This document shows positions 16,582-25,166 of a stretch of DNA of 64,000 nt, in pieces (the stretch's first letter is position 1; each line of letters opens with the position of its first letter). The notes below the pieces were generated by a model. It did no database searches and was not told the origin of the DNA. It saw only the letters and a program-made list of their open reading frames with translations. The position numbers and the translations under genes are program-made. Source of the DNA: Lyngbya sp. HA4199-MV5 (GTDB lineage Bacteria; Cyanobacteriota; Cyanobacteriia; Leptolyngbyales; Leptolyngbyaceae); contig JAHHHL010000014.1 of NCBI GenBank assembly GCA_019359375.1, positions 62,001-126,000 on the forward strand, read 5' to 3'.

Positions 16582-17817
16582 ATGAATCATGAGAGTTCTC
16601 CCTTCTCACGCGATCAAAATATTAACTATGGTAACGATCAATATATTGTTTATGTTATTAGCTCTCTACCTAAGATTCGACTTCTAAAATCTAGGCGATT
16701 CATTCAATATATTCTAGTCGTTCTATATTTGCTGATTATTTTAGTTATTTGGATTTTCCTAGGTTTCTTTACAGTATATGAGTACCCTATCAGCTACGTT
16801 CTCAAATTGACAGTTGCTTGCTTGCAAGGTTCAGAATCTGTCATAGAGACTTTGAAAAGTGATTTGACAAATGAATTTTCTCAAGTTCAAGAGAATGATT
16901 TAAAGGCAAAAAACTCAAGTAGAACAGAGTACGAAAGATTAAGCAGAGAGAGAGCACGCCTTGAGATTAATGAGAAAGTCCTCAGAGGTATTTACGGAGG
17001 ATACAGAAGTAGAGATCAATCAGTTTCTACAGTTCTTGATGCCGTAGAGCAACGTGAGCAAATCGTTGATACAGATCTAGAACCTTTAAAAAGAAGATAC
17101 GATCCGAGCTTATATAAGTTGGAGGAACTTGTTCAATCTCTCCTAGGTGAAAAAGACTCTACTGACAAAGATATTGAACGCATCAAAGGTAAGCTAGACG
17201 AGCTGATAGGAAAATACGAAGTTAGAACGAGAGAAGCCTCTAAAGATTCCATAAGAGGTCTAATTGTAGAGTTGGATAATTTTGTTAGGGCTAATCCAGA
17301 CAAGATTTCTAACTCCCGATTAAAAGTTTTAGGTAAGACATTAGACTTACTGAATTGGGCATATTCTCTAAACGCTGATCGCGTTTATTATAAATCTGTT
17401 AGTAAACCTAATAACACATTGCTAGAGTTTTTGGGTATCTTATTCATCTTTATATCTTCCATTACAGGCTTCTTCCTGTTGAGTGGAGAATTGATAAACT
17501 CGGATATTTTGCAAAATTTATTATCTCTGAATCCATCACCTCAACCAACCATAAAGACCATTTCTCCATCACAGGAGCAACTATACTGGGATCAATTGCA
17601 TAGGGCTGTTTCCGTTTGGGATATTCAAACAGCCCAAGAGAGCCTTACCGTTCTTAAACAAAGTCAAAACCTTTGTATTTCTGAATTCGCAATAGAGTTG
17701 AGTACATTATTGAATAGCAGCGGGGCAAATGGCTTTAAGAGAGTTAATTACCTAAAGGAAAAATTGAATGAGAAATATAACTGTAACTTTGAAATTCCTA
17801 TTTCAGGTTACTGGTAG
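16582..17817 (+). CDS. Membrane coiled-coil protein with N-terminal NYGxDQ repeat
   Basis: A 411-residue protein, 39 bases after and in the same frame as the upstream gene. Residues 10-20 are RDQNINYGNDQ, repeating the tail of the upstream protein; at DNA level 16495-16514 and 16613-16632 agree at 19 of 20 bases. Residues 40-66 are a membrane helix (YILVVLYLLIILVIWIFLGF). Residues about 90-240 are highly charged and heptad-like, likely a coiled coil (ERLSRERARLEINEKVLRG). Residues 276-302 form a second membrane helix (FLGILFIFISSITGFFLL). A 110-residue soluble tail follows. I recognise no enzyme domain. With the shared repeat, the likely role is a membrane partner, receptor or scaffold for the small protein; this is inference. 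AT-rich, no HIP1. Confidence 0.7.
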   Translation: MNHESSPFSRDQNINYGNDQYIVYVISSLPKIRLLKSRRFIQYILVVLYLLIILVIWIFLGFFTVYEYPISYVLKLTVACLQGSESVIETLKSDLTNEFSQVQENDLKAKNSSRTEYERLSRERARLEINEKVLRGIYGGYRSRDQSVSTVLDAVEQREQIVDTDLEPLKRRYDPSLYKLEELVQSLLGEKDSTDKDIERIKGKLDELIGKYEVRTREASKDSIRGLIVELDNFVRANPDKISNSRLKVLGKTLDLLNWAYSLNADRVYYKSVSKPNNTLLEFLGILFIFISSITGFFLLSGELINSDILQNLLSLNPSPQPTIKTISPSQEQLYWDQLHRAVSVWDIQTAQESLTVLKQSQNLCISEFAIELSTLLNSSGANGFKRVNYLKEKLNEKYNCNFEIPISGYW

Positions 17818-18027
17818 TCCTTAATCTGTGAAAGTTAATTTTCTAAATAGGCTTCTCAGAGAGCATTGGGATGCTTTCATCTAGTGATCGCTACCTTTGC
17901 TGCTGGAGCGATCACGCGCCTGTGCTAATCACTTTCACCCCAAGTGATCATCTTTGTAATTGACGAGCATTATGCAACGTCGATCGCCTATGGTCGTAGC
18001 AGGGATATAACCAAAGGAGATCGAGAC

Positions 18028-18843
18028 GTGAGTAGTTCGCAAACTCAAACCTGGCAGACAACCGTATTACTGACCATCGTTGGTCTGGTGGCACTGCTAG
18101 GGCTGAATGCCTTTGTCATCATCAATCCCGGTGAGGCTGGAGTCATTAGCATTTTGGGGAAAGCGCGGGACGGAGAATTGCTGGAAGGCATTCATGTCAA
18201 ACCGCCCTTTGTTTCAAGGGTTGATATTTACGATTTGACGGTACAGAAATTTGAAGTGCCTGCCCAAAGCTCCACCAAAGACTTGCAGGATTTAACCGCC
18301 AGCTTTGCCATCAACTTTCGCTTAGATCCCACTCAAGTTGTGAACATTCGGCGGACGCAGGGAAGTTTGCAAAATATTGTGTCTAAGATTATCGCCCCGC
18401 AAACCCAGGAGTCGTTTAAGATTGCGGCAGCACGGCGCACGATCGAAGAAGCCATTACCAAACGGGATGAGTTGAAACAAGACTTTGATATGGCGCTGGG
18501 TACACGGTTGGATAAGTACGGCATCATCATTCTCGATACCAGCGTGGTTGATTTGAAGTTCTCGCCCGAATTTTCCCACGCGGTAGAAGAGAAGCAAATC
18601 GCGGAACAGCGGGCACAACGAGCCGTGTATGTGGCTCAGGAAGCTGAGCAAGAAGCCGAGGCAACGGTGAATCGCTCTAAGGGGCAGGCAGAAGCTCAAC
18701 GCCTACTGCGTGAAACCCTGACACCAGAACTGCTCCAAAAACAGGCGATCGAAAAGTGGGACGGCAAGTTTCCGCAGGTGATGGGCGGCAATGGTGCGCT
18801 ACCCTTCATCAATCTGGATGCCTCGAAACTGCCCGCAAAGTAA
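18028..18843 (+). CDS. Prohibitin/SPFH-domain membrane protein
   Basis: A 271-residue band-7 family protein. Residues 13-35 are a signal anchor (VLLTIVGLVALLGLNAFVII), followed by the SPFH domain beginning NPGEAGVISILGKARDGELLEGIHVKPPF and typical EVPAQSSTKDLQDLTASFAINFRLDP, then a coiled-coil segment rich in Ala/Glu (AEQRAQRAVYVAQEAEQEAE). Such proteins form large rings in the cytoplasmic or thylakoid membrane that stabilise complexes and regulate FtsH proteases. GTG at 18028 is chosen since AAGGAG lies 8 bases upstream; the frame from 17944 adds 28 residues without family support. It follows the AT-rich island but has normal HIP1-bearing composition. Confidence 0.9.
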   Translation: MSSSQTQTWQTTVLLTIVGLVALLGLNAFVIINPGEAGVISILGKARDGELLEGIHVKPPFVSRVDIYDLTVQKFEVPAQSSTKDLQDLTASFAINFRLDPTQVVNIRRTQGSLQNIVSKIIAPQTQESFKIAAARRTIEEAITKRDELKQDFDMALGTRLDKYGIIILDTSVVDLKFSPEFSHAVEEKQIAEQRAQRAVYVAQEAEQEAEATVNRSKGQAEAQRLLRETLTPELLQKQAIEKWDGKFPQVMGGNGALPFINLDASKLPAK

Positions 18844-19033
18844 GGGTTTGTCTGGTCTTGAGTGAGCGGGCGCTCGCGGTGTCACAGCGGTTACTGATTG
18901 GTTAAGCCACAGTTCTGTGAATACGGGTGTGGGGTGTGGGGTGTAGGGTATAGGGTGTGGGGAAGGCAAATGAAAACGGCTGTAATCTGGACACCATGCC
19001 GTTGTTCTCTCAGATACATACCGCGATCCCATC

Positions 19034-19771
19034 ATGCGAGTTCTGATTTTAGGCGGCACAGGTGATGCTGCCACGTTAGCCACCCAGGTTTCGCTGCTTC
19101 CCGGTGTGACCGTCATTAACTCATTGGCAGGACGCACCCTACAGCCATCTGCACCTGTAGGAATGGTGCGCGTCGGCGGCTTTGGAGGGGCTGATGGACT
19201 GGTCGCCTATTTGCAAGAACAGCGTATTGATCTCCTGATCGATGCCACCCATCCGTTTGCCGCACAGATTTCCTGGAATGCCGCAGCCGCAGCCACTACG
19301 ATCAACGTACCCCATCTCCTGCTGGTACGACCAGAATGGCAGAAGGTACCGGGCGATCGCTGGCTTGAGATTGACACGGTAGAAGCCGCTGCCCAGGCGA
19401 TTCCAACCACTGCCCAACGCATCTTTCTCACAATCGGACGGCAGCAGCTTGCACCTTTCGCACCGCTCACCGATCGCTGGTTTCTGATGCGATCGATTGA
19501 TCCACCCGCGCCCGATCTAACGTTGCCGCCTGGAACACTGCTGCTCGATCGCGGTCCCTTTACCCTGGAAGGCGAAGGAGCGCTGCTGAAAAAGTATGGC
19601 ATTGACACGATCGTGAGCAAAAATAGTGGGGGCGATGCCACTTACGCCAAGGTTGTGGCGGCGAGAGAACTAGGGTTGCCGATTGTGATGGTGCAACGTC
19701 CCGCAATGCCTCAGTGCGATCGCGTCACAAACGTTGCAAGCGCCGTAGCCTGGGTGAAACAGCGCCTCTAA
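19034..19771 (+). CDS. cobK: Precorrin-6A reductase (CobK/CbiJ)
   Basis: A 245-residue NAD(P)H-dependent enzyme of cobalamin synthesis that reduces the corrin ring of (cobalt-)precorrin-6A. Visible family features are the nucleotide-binding start RVLILGGTGDAATLA, the conserved DATHPFA motif near residue 72, the ESLLIRP-like LLLVRPEW, and the C-terminal SKNSGG near residue 195 followed by LPIVMVQRP. Length fits. The start ATG follows a spacer with a GGTGTGG repeat; no cobalamin riboswitch was recognised. Other cob genes are not adjacent, as is usual for cyanobacteria. The cyanobacterial pathway probably uses the cobalt-containing substrate (CbiJ activity). Confidence 0.92.
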   Translation: MRVLILGGTGDAATLATQVSLLPGVTVINSLAGRTLQPSAPVGMVRVGGFGGADGLVAYLQEQRIDLLIDATHPFAAQISWNAAAAATTINVPHLLLVRPEWQKVPGDRWLEIDTVEAAAQAIPTTAQRIFLTIGRQQLAPFAPLTDRWFLMRSIDPPAPDLTLPPGTLLLDRGPFTLEGEGALLKKYGIDTIVSKNSGGDATYAKVVAARELGLPIVMVQRPAMPQCDRVTNVASAVAWVKQRL

Positions 19772-19829
19772 GCATCTCGTTCTCCTTTCCGTCTGGGCGA
19801 TTTCATTAAAGACCGCACCAGCGATGGGG

Positions 19830-20480
19830 TTATCGATCGTCGGATCGGTGGACTAAGGTAGAGCCTGTATGCCCCGTCGTCAACCATAGAATGGCTCTCG
19901 CTCCATCTCGCACCGCTTTGACCAGCGGCTCGGTAGCCTGATCAGACGGCATGGGCACTGGTTTTAGATCAATCCCTCGACTGCCAAAGACAAGTTCCCC
20001 AATCACGCAGGCGCGCCGCATGTGGTAGTCAGACGTGATCAAATAAACGCTACTGATCCCTCTGGCTCGAAGCTGGTCTACGAGGGTAGTAAAGTTGGTG
20101 ACTGTATCAACCGCGTTGCGATCGATATGAAGACGCGTTGGATTTACGCCCGCATCCACAAAAACCCCCTCTGTATACTCCCGTGGGCTACCACCCGATA
20201 CCCATATCGGCATCTCTGGATGCCTCAGCGCAAATTCAGCCGCAAACTCTTCTCGTTTTGGAGTGCCACCGAGGACAAGAATAGCCTGCGGTTGTACAAG
20301 GTAATGTCTGATTTCGCGGTAGCCAAACCAGAGTGAAGGTGCCAAAACCAGGAGCCATAACCACGACCGCACCCTCACCCGTCTGGGCTTGCGAACTTTG
20401 GCGCGCGTATGATTCAAGTAGAGCAGTCCTCTCAGTCCCATGATGAATGCATCAAACACTGTCTGGGGGCAAGCTATCAC
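19830..20480 (-). CDS. YdcF/DUF218 family membrane protein
   Basis: A 216-residue protein with a basic N-terminus, one membrane helix near residues 40-58 (WLWLLVLAPSLWFGY) and a DUF218 domain from about 66 (AILVLGG, IWVSGG, VDTVTNF, SSVYLITSDYHMRRA). Relatives include SanA and ElyC, which affect the envelope barrier or lipid-linked cell wall precursors. The His in SDYHMRRA and the Asn in TNF are the conserved polar residues of the family. The ATG at 20480 starts a longer cytoplasmic tail; ATG 20441 (MGLRGLLY) is possible. Convergent with cobK, 58 bases apart. Confidence 0.85.
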   Translation of the reverse strand: MIACPQTVFDAFIMGLRGLLYLNHTRAKVRKPRRVRVRSWLWLLVLAPSLWFGYREIRHYLVQPQAILVLGGTPKREEFAAEFALRHPEMPIWVSGGSPREYTEGVFVDAGVNPTRLHIDRNAVDTVTNFTTLVDQLRARGISSVYLITSDYHMRRACVIGELVFGSRGIDLKPVPMPSDQATEPLVKAVRDGARAILWLTTGHTGSTLVHRSDDR

Positions 20481-20564
20481 ACTTTTGCTCGTACCCCTGT
20501 CAAAAATAACGTCATTTTTTAGAATGCAGGCAAGTCTTGGCTCAAGCGACCCAGAGTGTTGCCC

Positions 20565-21449
20565 CTACTGTGGTGGCGATGGTCGTTTAGGGGTAGACCC
20601 CTGTGCTTGAGCGATCGTGGCTCGGATGCGAGGAGTTTCCAGAAATTTCTTGGTATCTGCCAGCAAGCGGTTGCCCCAAAGGTTTTCCTTCAAAAACTTT
20701 AAATCGCTATAGCGGCTATCGATTTGAATCGCCGCTTCGCCCAATGCCAACCCCTGTTCACGATCGCCCTTGGCATAGAGCGCGACTGCCATTGCTAATT
20801 GGGGTTCTGCTGCTTTGGCATCGATCGTCACCGCCGATCGCCAGCGTCGAATGGCTTCATCTACATCACCGCTTTCGTACTTAATCAACCCAATATTATT
20901 GATGGCAGGCCAGAAGGCTTTGTCTTGAGCCACTGCTTTTTCGTATTGAGCCAGTGCATCGGGAAACTGGCGCAGCATGAGATACGCATTGCCCAGGTCA
21001 AACAAGGCTCCTGGAACGTTTGGCTTAATCTTTAAGCCTGATTTCAGGTAGTCGATCGCGGTCGTGTAATTATTTTTTTGAAAATAAGCCGAACCCAACG
21101 CAAAAAGTACGGCTGGATTTTTTTGGTCTAGCGTCTGCGCGGTTTTGAGAGCCGTAATGCCGCCATCCAGATCATTGGTTTGCAGATACAAACCACCTAA
21201 GAGTGACCAAATTTCTGGACTCTTCGGCGCAAGCTGTGTTGCCAAACGCGCTCTTGGCAGTGCCAGTTCATACTGCTGGAACTGAGCCAACTGTGCTGCT
21301 TCCTGTGCTAAGCTCAAGCCCTGTCGCTCTAACTTTGTGGAGTCCAACTGCACTGTATGGGGCACCAAAGACTGTGCCGAAGCAGGCTGGGCAGCCCCCC
21401 ATAAGCCAAGAAGACAGACGAACGTCAGGAAAGAATTACGATTGGGCAC
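20565..21449 (-). CDS. Exported TPR-repeat protein
   Basis: A 294-residue protein starting at GTG 21449 with a signal peptide (FVCLLGLWGAAQPASAQ). Residues 60-230 hold about five tetratricopeptide repeats (PEIWSLLGGLYLQTNDLDGG, PAVLFALGSAYFQKNNYTTA, PGALFDLGNAYLMLRQFPDA, WPAINNIGLIKYESGDVDEA). TPRs make protein-binding superhelices; the partner is unknown. AAAGG lies 8 bases before the start. The region is likely periplasmic or lumenal. A similar exported TPR protein is encoded at 56818-57918. Confidence 0.85.
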   Translation of the reverse strand: MPNRNSFLTFVCLLGLWGAAQPASAQSLVPHTVQLDSTKLERQGLSLAQEAAQLAQFQQYELALPRARLATQLAPKSPEIWSLLGGLYLQTNDLDGGITALKTAQTLDQKNPAVLFALGSAYFQKNNYTTAIDYLKSGLKIKPNVPGALFDLGNAYLMLRQFPDALAQYEKAVAQDKAFWPAINNIGLIKYESGDVDEAIRRWRSAVTIDAKAAEPQLAMAVALYAKGDREQGLALGEAAIQIDSRYSDLKFLKENLWGNRLLADTKKFLETPRIRATIAQAQGSTPKRPSPPQ

Positions 21450-21625
21450 GGGTCAGCCTTTGAAACGTTGTGATGGATAGACAGATGGCTTCATTCATCT
21501 GCTGTCTATAGTGGCACAAAACCATAAAAATGCTCGGAAAAAGTCTTCCTACCCCGATCTCCAGAAGGGGTAAGGCGTGGCGCTAGTCGTCTTTAGTAAA
21601 GAACGCAAAAAGCTTGCCCCATGCT

Positions 21626-22270
21626 TTATCGATGATTCGATTCCTCGGAACGGGATTTAGACCCTCTATCAACGTCCATCAGAGCCTGCTGAAATTCTTG
21701 CGCCCACACGTCTGTCTCAGTTTGCACCAGAGTATTGACACTTTGGAGAAATTTTTTGCACATAGAAATACCGTCTTGGGTGATTTTGAGGTTCGCTTCT
21801 TCATTGATCTGGGCATGTCGATCGTGTCGATGTACTTGCCAGTCATGGAGAAAGTCCCCTTGCAGAGCCGTCATGACTTGCGCCGTCCTCACATAGCGCA
21901 CCCATCCACTGGTATAGCCGCCAAAGCGATCGAGAGAAATCAGTAGAGCTGCTATAGCCAGAGAAACGGTTGCCCATGCCGGGGATATACACGGCACTTT
22001 ATCCTTGCCACATAAGATGCCGATAATGGGTATCAGTCCTGCGGCAGCTACCGCCACAATTGCCCCTAGTCGAAGCCAGTAGCCAAAGATGGCTTTAGCC
22101 TTCTTCTTCTCGTAGTACCAATGAATCGCATCCTCGCACTCCATATTCACAAAGTCGAAGAGACGATCGAGCGAGTCGAATCGTTTGGCGGCGCTCCAGT
22201 CAAGATCGGCAGGGAATCTTTGCGGTCTTAGATTAGCGCTGGGTTTACGCTCGTTTTTTCCGGTATCCAT
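21626..22270 (-). CDS. SLATT-domain two-helix membrane protein
   Basis: A 214-residue protein. Residues 20-65 are a charged helix (WSAAKRFDSLDRLFDFVNME), residues 64-90 and 100-118 form two membrane helices (WLRLGAIVAVAAAGLIPIIG; WATVSLAIAALLISLDRFGG) joined by a short loop with two Cys, and residues 120-200 are a second long helix. This is the layout of SLATT domains, which act as predicted pore-forming effectors in nucleotide-signalled defence (SMODS/SLOG systems). Here no cyclase or sensor gene is adjacent, so its role may be independent. The Phe-Gly-Gly after the second helix is a family feature. Subfamily assignment is from memory. Confidence 0.75.
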   Translation of the reverse strand: MDTGKNERKPSANLRPQRFPADLDWSAAKRFDSLDRLFDFVNMECEDAIHWYYEKKKAKAIFGYWLRLGAIVAVAAAGLIPIIGILCGKDKVPCISPAWATVSLAIAALLISLDRFGGYTSGWVRYVRTAQVMTALQGDFLHDWQVHRHDRHAQINEEANLKITQDGISMCKKFLQSVNTLVQTETDVWAQEFQQALMDVDRGSKSRSEESNHR

Positions 22271-22347
22271 AGACTTTTAAGAGTATATAAAGCTCAAAGC
22301 CGTTGCCATTCGTTTCATAAATTTTTCACTACTGAAAGAATAGCCTG

Positions 22348-22998
22348 ATGAGCAGTTTTCACCAAATCTCCGCTGTCACGTTATCAATGATCGTCGTGGC
22401 TTCACCTGCCACACCCTTGGTCAACACAACCACTGCGACCGTCGCTACGACAACTTATGTAGGTGAGGCGATCGCACCCACACCGATTGCAGGCGCAATG
22501 CCCACAACCCAACCAACGGTCTTCACGGGTTTGCTGGCACAAGCAACCAGGAATTTGCTTTCTCCAGTGCAAAAAGCTCAACTCACTCAGCTCCCCATTC
22601 CGGTCGTTGCACCCACTTACCTTCCGGCTGGCTTTCGGTTGGTACGGGCTGACGGTGAGGCAGGCAGTTACGCCAATGGTGACGATGATTCTGGTTATGC
22701 GATCGACTATCAAGGAAACCAGAATACGTGCCTTAGTATCCGAACCTCTAAAGACGGACCGCGTGGATTAGCTAAGGTCAAACAGGTGCAGACACGCTTT
22801 GGGCAGGTGACAGTGTACACAGAAAAACTGCGTGATAGCCAGAGCTTCGTGAGCTATTTGGGCATCAAAGGAAACCCCGTACTGATTTCCGGTGGCATGC
22901 AGCCAGATAGTAAAGCGGCTGGTGGCTGGAAGCCCTGTCGCGCTGTGAGTTTAGACACTTACACGCAGGTTTTGCGATCGCTGGCGATCGTGAAGTAA
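22348..22998 (+). CDS. Exported protein of unknown function
   Basis: A 216-residue protein with a hydrophobic amino end (ISAVTLSMIVVASPATPLV) that is either a signal peptide or anchor. Residues 25-75 are Ala/Thr-rich. The folded part begins near residue 80: PIPVVAPTYLPAGFRLVRAD, then YANGDDDSGYAIDYQG, then CLSIRTS and a C-terminal Cys in WKPCRAVS; the two Cys may form a disulfide. YLPAGFRL is reminiscent of cyanobacterial secreted proteins related to DUF4367, but I would not assign that. It is divergent from the SLATT gene with a 77-base spacer that contains AGTATATAAAG. Confidence 0.7.
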   Translation: MSSFHQISAVTLSMIVVASPATPLVNTTTATVATTTYVGEAIAPTPIAGAMPTTQPTVFTGLLAQATRNLLSPVQKAQLTQLPIPVVAPTYLPAGFRLVRADGEAGSYANGDDDSGYAIDYQGNQNTCLSIRTSKDGPRGLAKVKQVQTRFGQVTVYTEKLRDSQSFVSYLGIKGNPVLISGGMQPDSKAAGGWKPCRAVSLDTYTQVLRSLAIVK

Positions 22999-23106
22999 GG
23001 CGTGACACGACGGTGGCGCTTTGGAGCATTAAGAAATTCCAATCAAATCCTTATTCGCGACCAAACCCCGTATTCTAGATACCTTAAAGTTCTAGTGCTC
23101 CCCGTT

Positions 23107-23829
23107 ATGGATCGTTTTACCGTTGCGGTTATTACCCAAACGCCCAATCCTCAGCAAGCGATCTATGCGGCGATGCATCAGGACTACGCCGAAGCCTTTG
23201 TCTGGGACGATCGCGCCAACTGGCCCGACGAAGCCAAATGTGGCGAAATCGTCGTGAAGAACCTGCTCGCGGGCAATCGAGGGCACTATGGTCCTTTAGA
23301 ACATCCCCAAATTATTCTCAACTGCGGCTGGTTTCCCCACAGCACCATGCAGCAAATTCGGACGCATCGGGTGGGCGTAAGCTTTGATGTGCAGTCCTTT
23401 CGCTATACGGGGCAGCGCATTCTGGATGTTGCCGCCGGAAAGCAAGACGTTGAAGCCGTGTTTTACCTGCGTCCCCTGGGTGCGTATACCGATCGCCAGG
23501 GCAAGCGCTATGATTACACGCTGGAGCAACGGCAGCAGGATGTGGACTGGTGTTTGACCGCCTGCCAGCGCTATGCCGATCGCATCCAGCAAGGCTTTTC
23601 AGAAGAGCACGCGAGAGGGTTGATTCCCTTTGATGTACGGCAACACTGGGTTATGTCAGCCAACGTGCGATCGCTCATGCACCTGCTTGATCTGCGCTGG
23701 AAACTGGATGCTCAGCTAGAAGCCCAAAAGCTGTGCGAATTCATCTGGCCTCATTTTCAAGCCTGGGTGCCTGCGATCGCCGACTGGTACGAAGCCAATC
23801 GCCTCAGAAAGGCACGGTTATCGCCTTAG
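23107..23829 (+). CDS. thyX: FAD-dependent thymidylate synthase ThyX
   Basis: A 240-residue flavoenzyme that methylates dUMP to dTMP using methylenetetrahydrofolate and NADPH. The ThyX signature appears as RTHRVGVSFDVQSFRY near residues 80-95, in the cyanobacterial variant of RHRX7S. The dUMP/FAD-binding C-terminal region has SLMHLLDLRWKLDAQLE, with the Arg/His pattern (NVRSLMHLLDLR) of the family. ATG at 23107 matches the family start; an upstream frame from 23002 is unlikely. Implies this organism may lack ThyA; dihydrofolate reductase is not seen. Confidence 0.92.
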   Translation: MDRFTVAVITQTPNPQQAIYAAMHQDYAEAFVWDDRANWPDEAKCGEIVVKNLLAGNRGHYGPLEHPQIILNCGWFPHSTMQQIRTHRVGVSFDVQSFRYTGQRILDVAAGKQDVEAVFYLRPLGAYTDRQGKRYDYTLEQRQQDVDWCLTACQRYADRIQQGFSEEHARGLIPFDVRQHWVMSANVRSLMHLLDLRWKLDAQLEAQKLCEFIWPHFQAWVPAIADWYEANRLRKARLSP

Positions 23830-23836
23830 GAGCGCA

Positions 23837-23968
23837 GATTAAATAACTTGTGTAGGTTGGGTTTCGCAAAGCTCAACCCAACGCCCCGGAGCTGTTGAGT
23901 TACCCTGCGGGAAGCAAGCTACGAGCCTCAACCCAACCTACCAAAAGTAGATATTACTTATTTAATTC
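23837..23968. repeat. Palindromic MITE-like element
   Basis: Outer arms AGATTAAATAACTT (about 23837-23850) and its near-complement at 23954-23968, and inner arms GTAGGTTGGGTT (23852-23863) and AACCCAACCTAC (23930-23941) form a long imperfect palindrome around a 66-base middle; TTGGGTT and AACCCAA form a smaller hairpin at 23857-23881. GTAGGTTGGGTT palindromes are common dispersed elements in cyanobacteria. It carries no reading frame. Confidence 0.65.
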
Positions 23969-24017
23969 TCGCCCTGAGAGCAGTCGTCCATTCGACTGGT
24001 GCAACCAAATTCAAGTG

Positions 24018-24533
24018 TCAGCGCTGCTCGGCTTTTTCGACCGTGCGATCGCCCAGTCCCAGCGTCAGCGCTAGCGAAGCTCCAACCCCCTTTGCCTTCA
24101 CAGCCTCGCGGTAGACATCGTAGTGAGTCGGCAACATCACCATTGCACCCTCGCGTTGAAAGCGCAGGCGATAGTCTACCTGCTTGATCAACTGGGGGGT
24201 ATCCGGTTGCTCCAATGCCTGCTGCCGCTGCTCGATCGCCTCCATTGTTGGGCGCGGTGGGAGAGCAGCCCACCATAAGCCACGCTCGTCTGGACCAGTC
24301 ACTGCCTCGACAGGCTTTTGTCCGTTCTGGTTCAGCAATGTCGTTGAAGCAAAGGCTTCAAAGCGCTGTCCTCGTGTATGCGTTGGGTCGGTACTGTATG
24401 ACACTTGCCAGGTATAGCGGGTCAGTGCAGTGGCTTCGTACTGATCAGTTGCCAGCGTGGTACAGCCCGCAAAACTCGCTGCTAACGCTAAACCCATAAC
24501 AAGATAAAAAGGCTTTTGAGTCATCACAGACAT
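24018..24533 (-). CDS. Lipoprotein of unknown function
   Basis: A 171-residue protein (ATG 24533, or 24551 with six more residues). The amino end is a lipoprotein signal: MTQKPFYLVMGLALAASFAGC, with FAGC as lipobox, so the mature protein is anchored by a lipidated Cys to the periplasmic or outer-membrane leaflet. The body is Arg/Gln-rich with WQVSYSTDPTHTRGQRF and LWWAALPPRPTMEAIEQ. The C-terminus is GASLALTLGLGDRTVEKAEQR. No known domain recognised. Confidence 0.7.
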   Translation of the reverse strand: MSVMTQKPFYLVMGLALAASFAGCTTLATDQYEATALTRYTWQVSYSTDPTHTRGQRFEAFASTTLLNQNGQKPVEAVTGPDERGLWWAALPPRPTMEAIEQRQQALEQPDTPQLIKQVDYRLRFQREGAMVMLPTHYDVYREAVKAKGVGASLALTLGLGDRTVEKAEQR

Positions 24534-25166
24534 TATTCTTAATCTATTCAAGTATGCGTTGTAGAAAGATTGGCTTCAATACCCAGCGATCGCACCTCAA
24601 AATCATTACACCCTGCTGCAAAAACCAATCGAAAATTGGAATTAATTCTAAAGATTGTCGTTTAAAGCGATGTGCGATCGGGCAAAGAATCCTGTACTTT
24701 CAGGCAGCAATCTCTATGTTGCAGAAGCACTAGAAAGAATTTAGAAACAGATGCTCTCAAGCCGTGCTTAACGTCAGGAAACGCGGATGGTTGAAGAAAG
24801 ACAGCTCTTTAAGAACGTTATTTGAAACACAAATTTATCAGCATCTACAGCGCTTTCCAATTTGCCGAGGTACACTTTACTCCCTTGACTCTTTCTCTCT
24901 GCATGGATCTGTACTTCACTTGATTGAAAATTGCTGTATTCTAAGAAATGTTTCAAAGTCTTTGTGAAGAGGAAGGTAAAGGCTAAGAAAAACGGAAGCA
25001 CTTCAAACACGTTAAACAGCCTCAAAAGGAATTAGCCAAAAGATTTCAGCGATTTTGTTCATCAAATTAACCTTTTTGCGAGCGGTATATTGAATTTCAG
25101 CTTCCAGTCCATTCTTTGGACACCGTTCCTTTCCGGACATAGGCGCACAGCCTACGGCTTTGCATT
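24534..25166. other. AT-rich spacer without supported genes
   Basis: Short frames on both strands (for example 24764-24967 and 24774-25025) overlap each other and show no motifs or ribosome sites. I see nothing else that can be named. Confidence 0.4.

Noticed and set aside
16540-16584. Stop-codon read-through joining the two island genes
   Set aside because: The second gene is in frame, but at least two TGA codons intervene and there is a separate ATG; no recoding signal was seen.
24764-25025. Two short opposing frames in an AT-rich spacer
   Set aside because: They overlap on opposite strands and have no ribosome site or motif.
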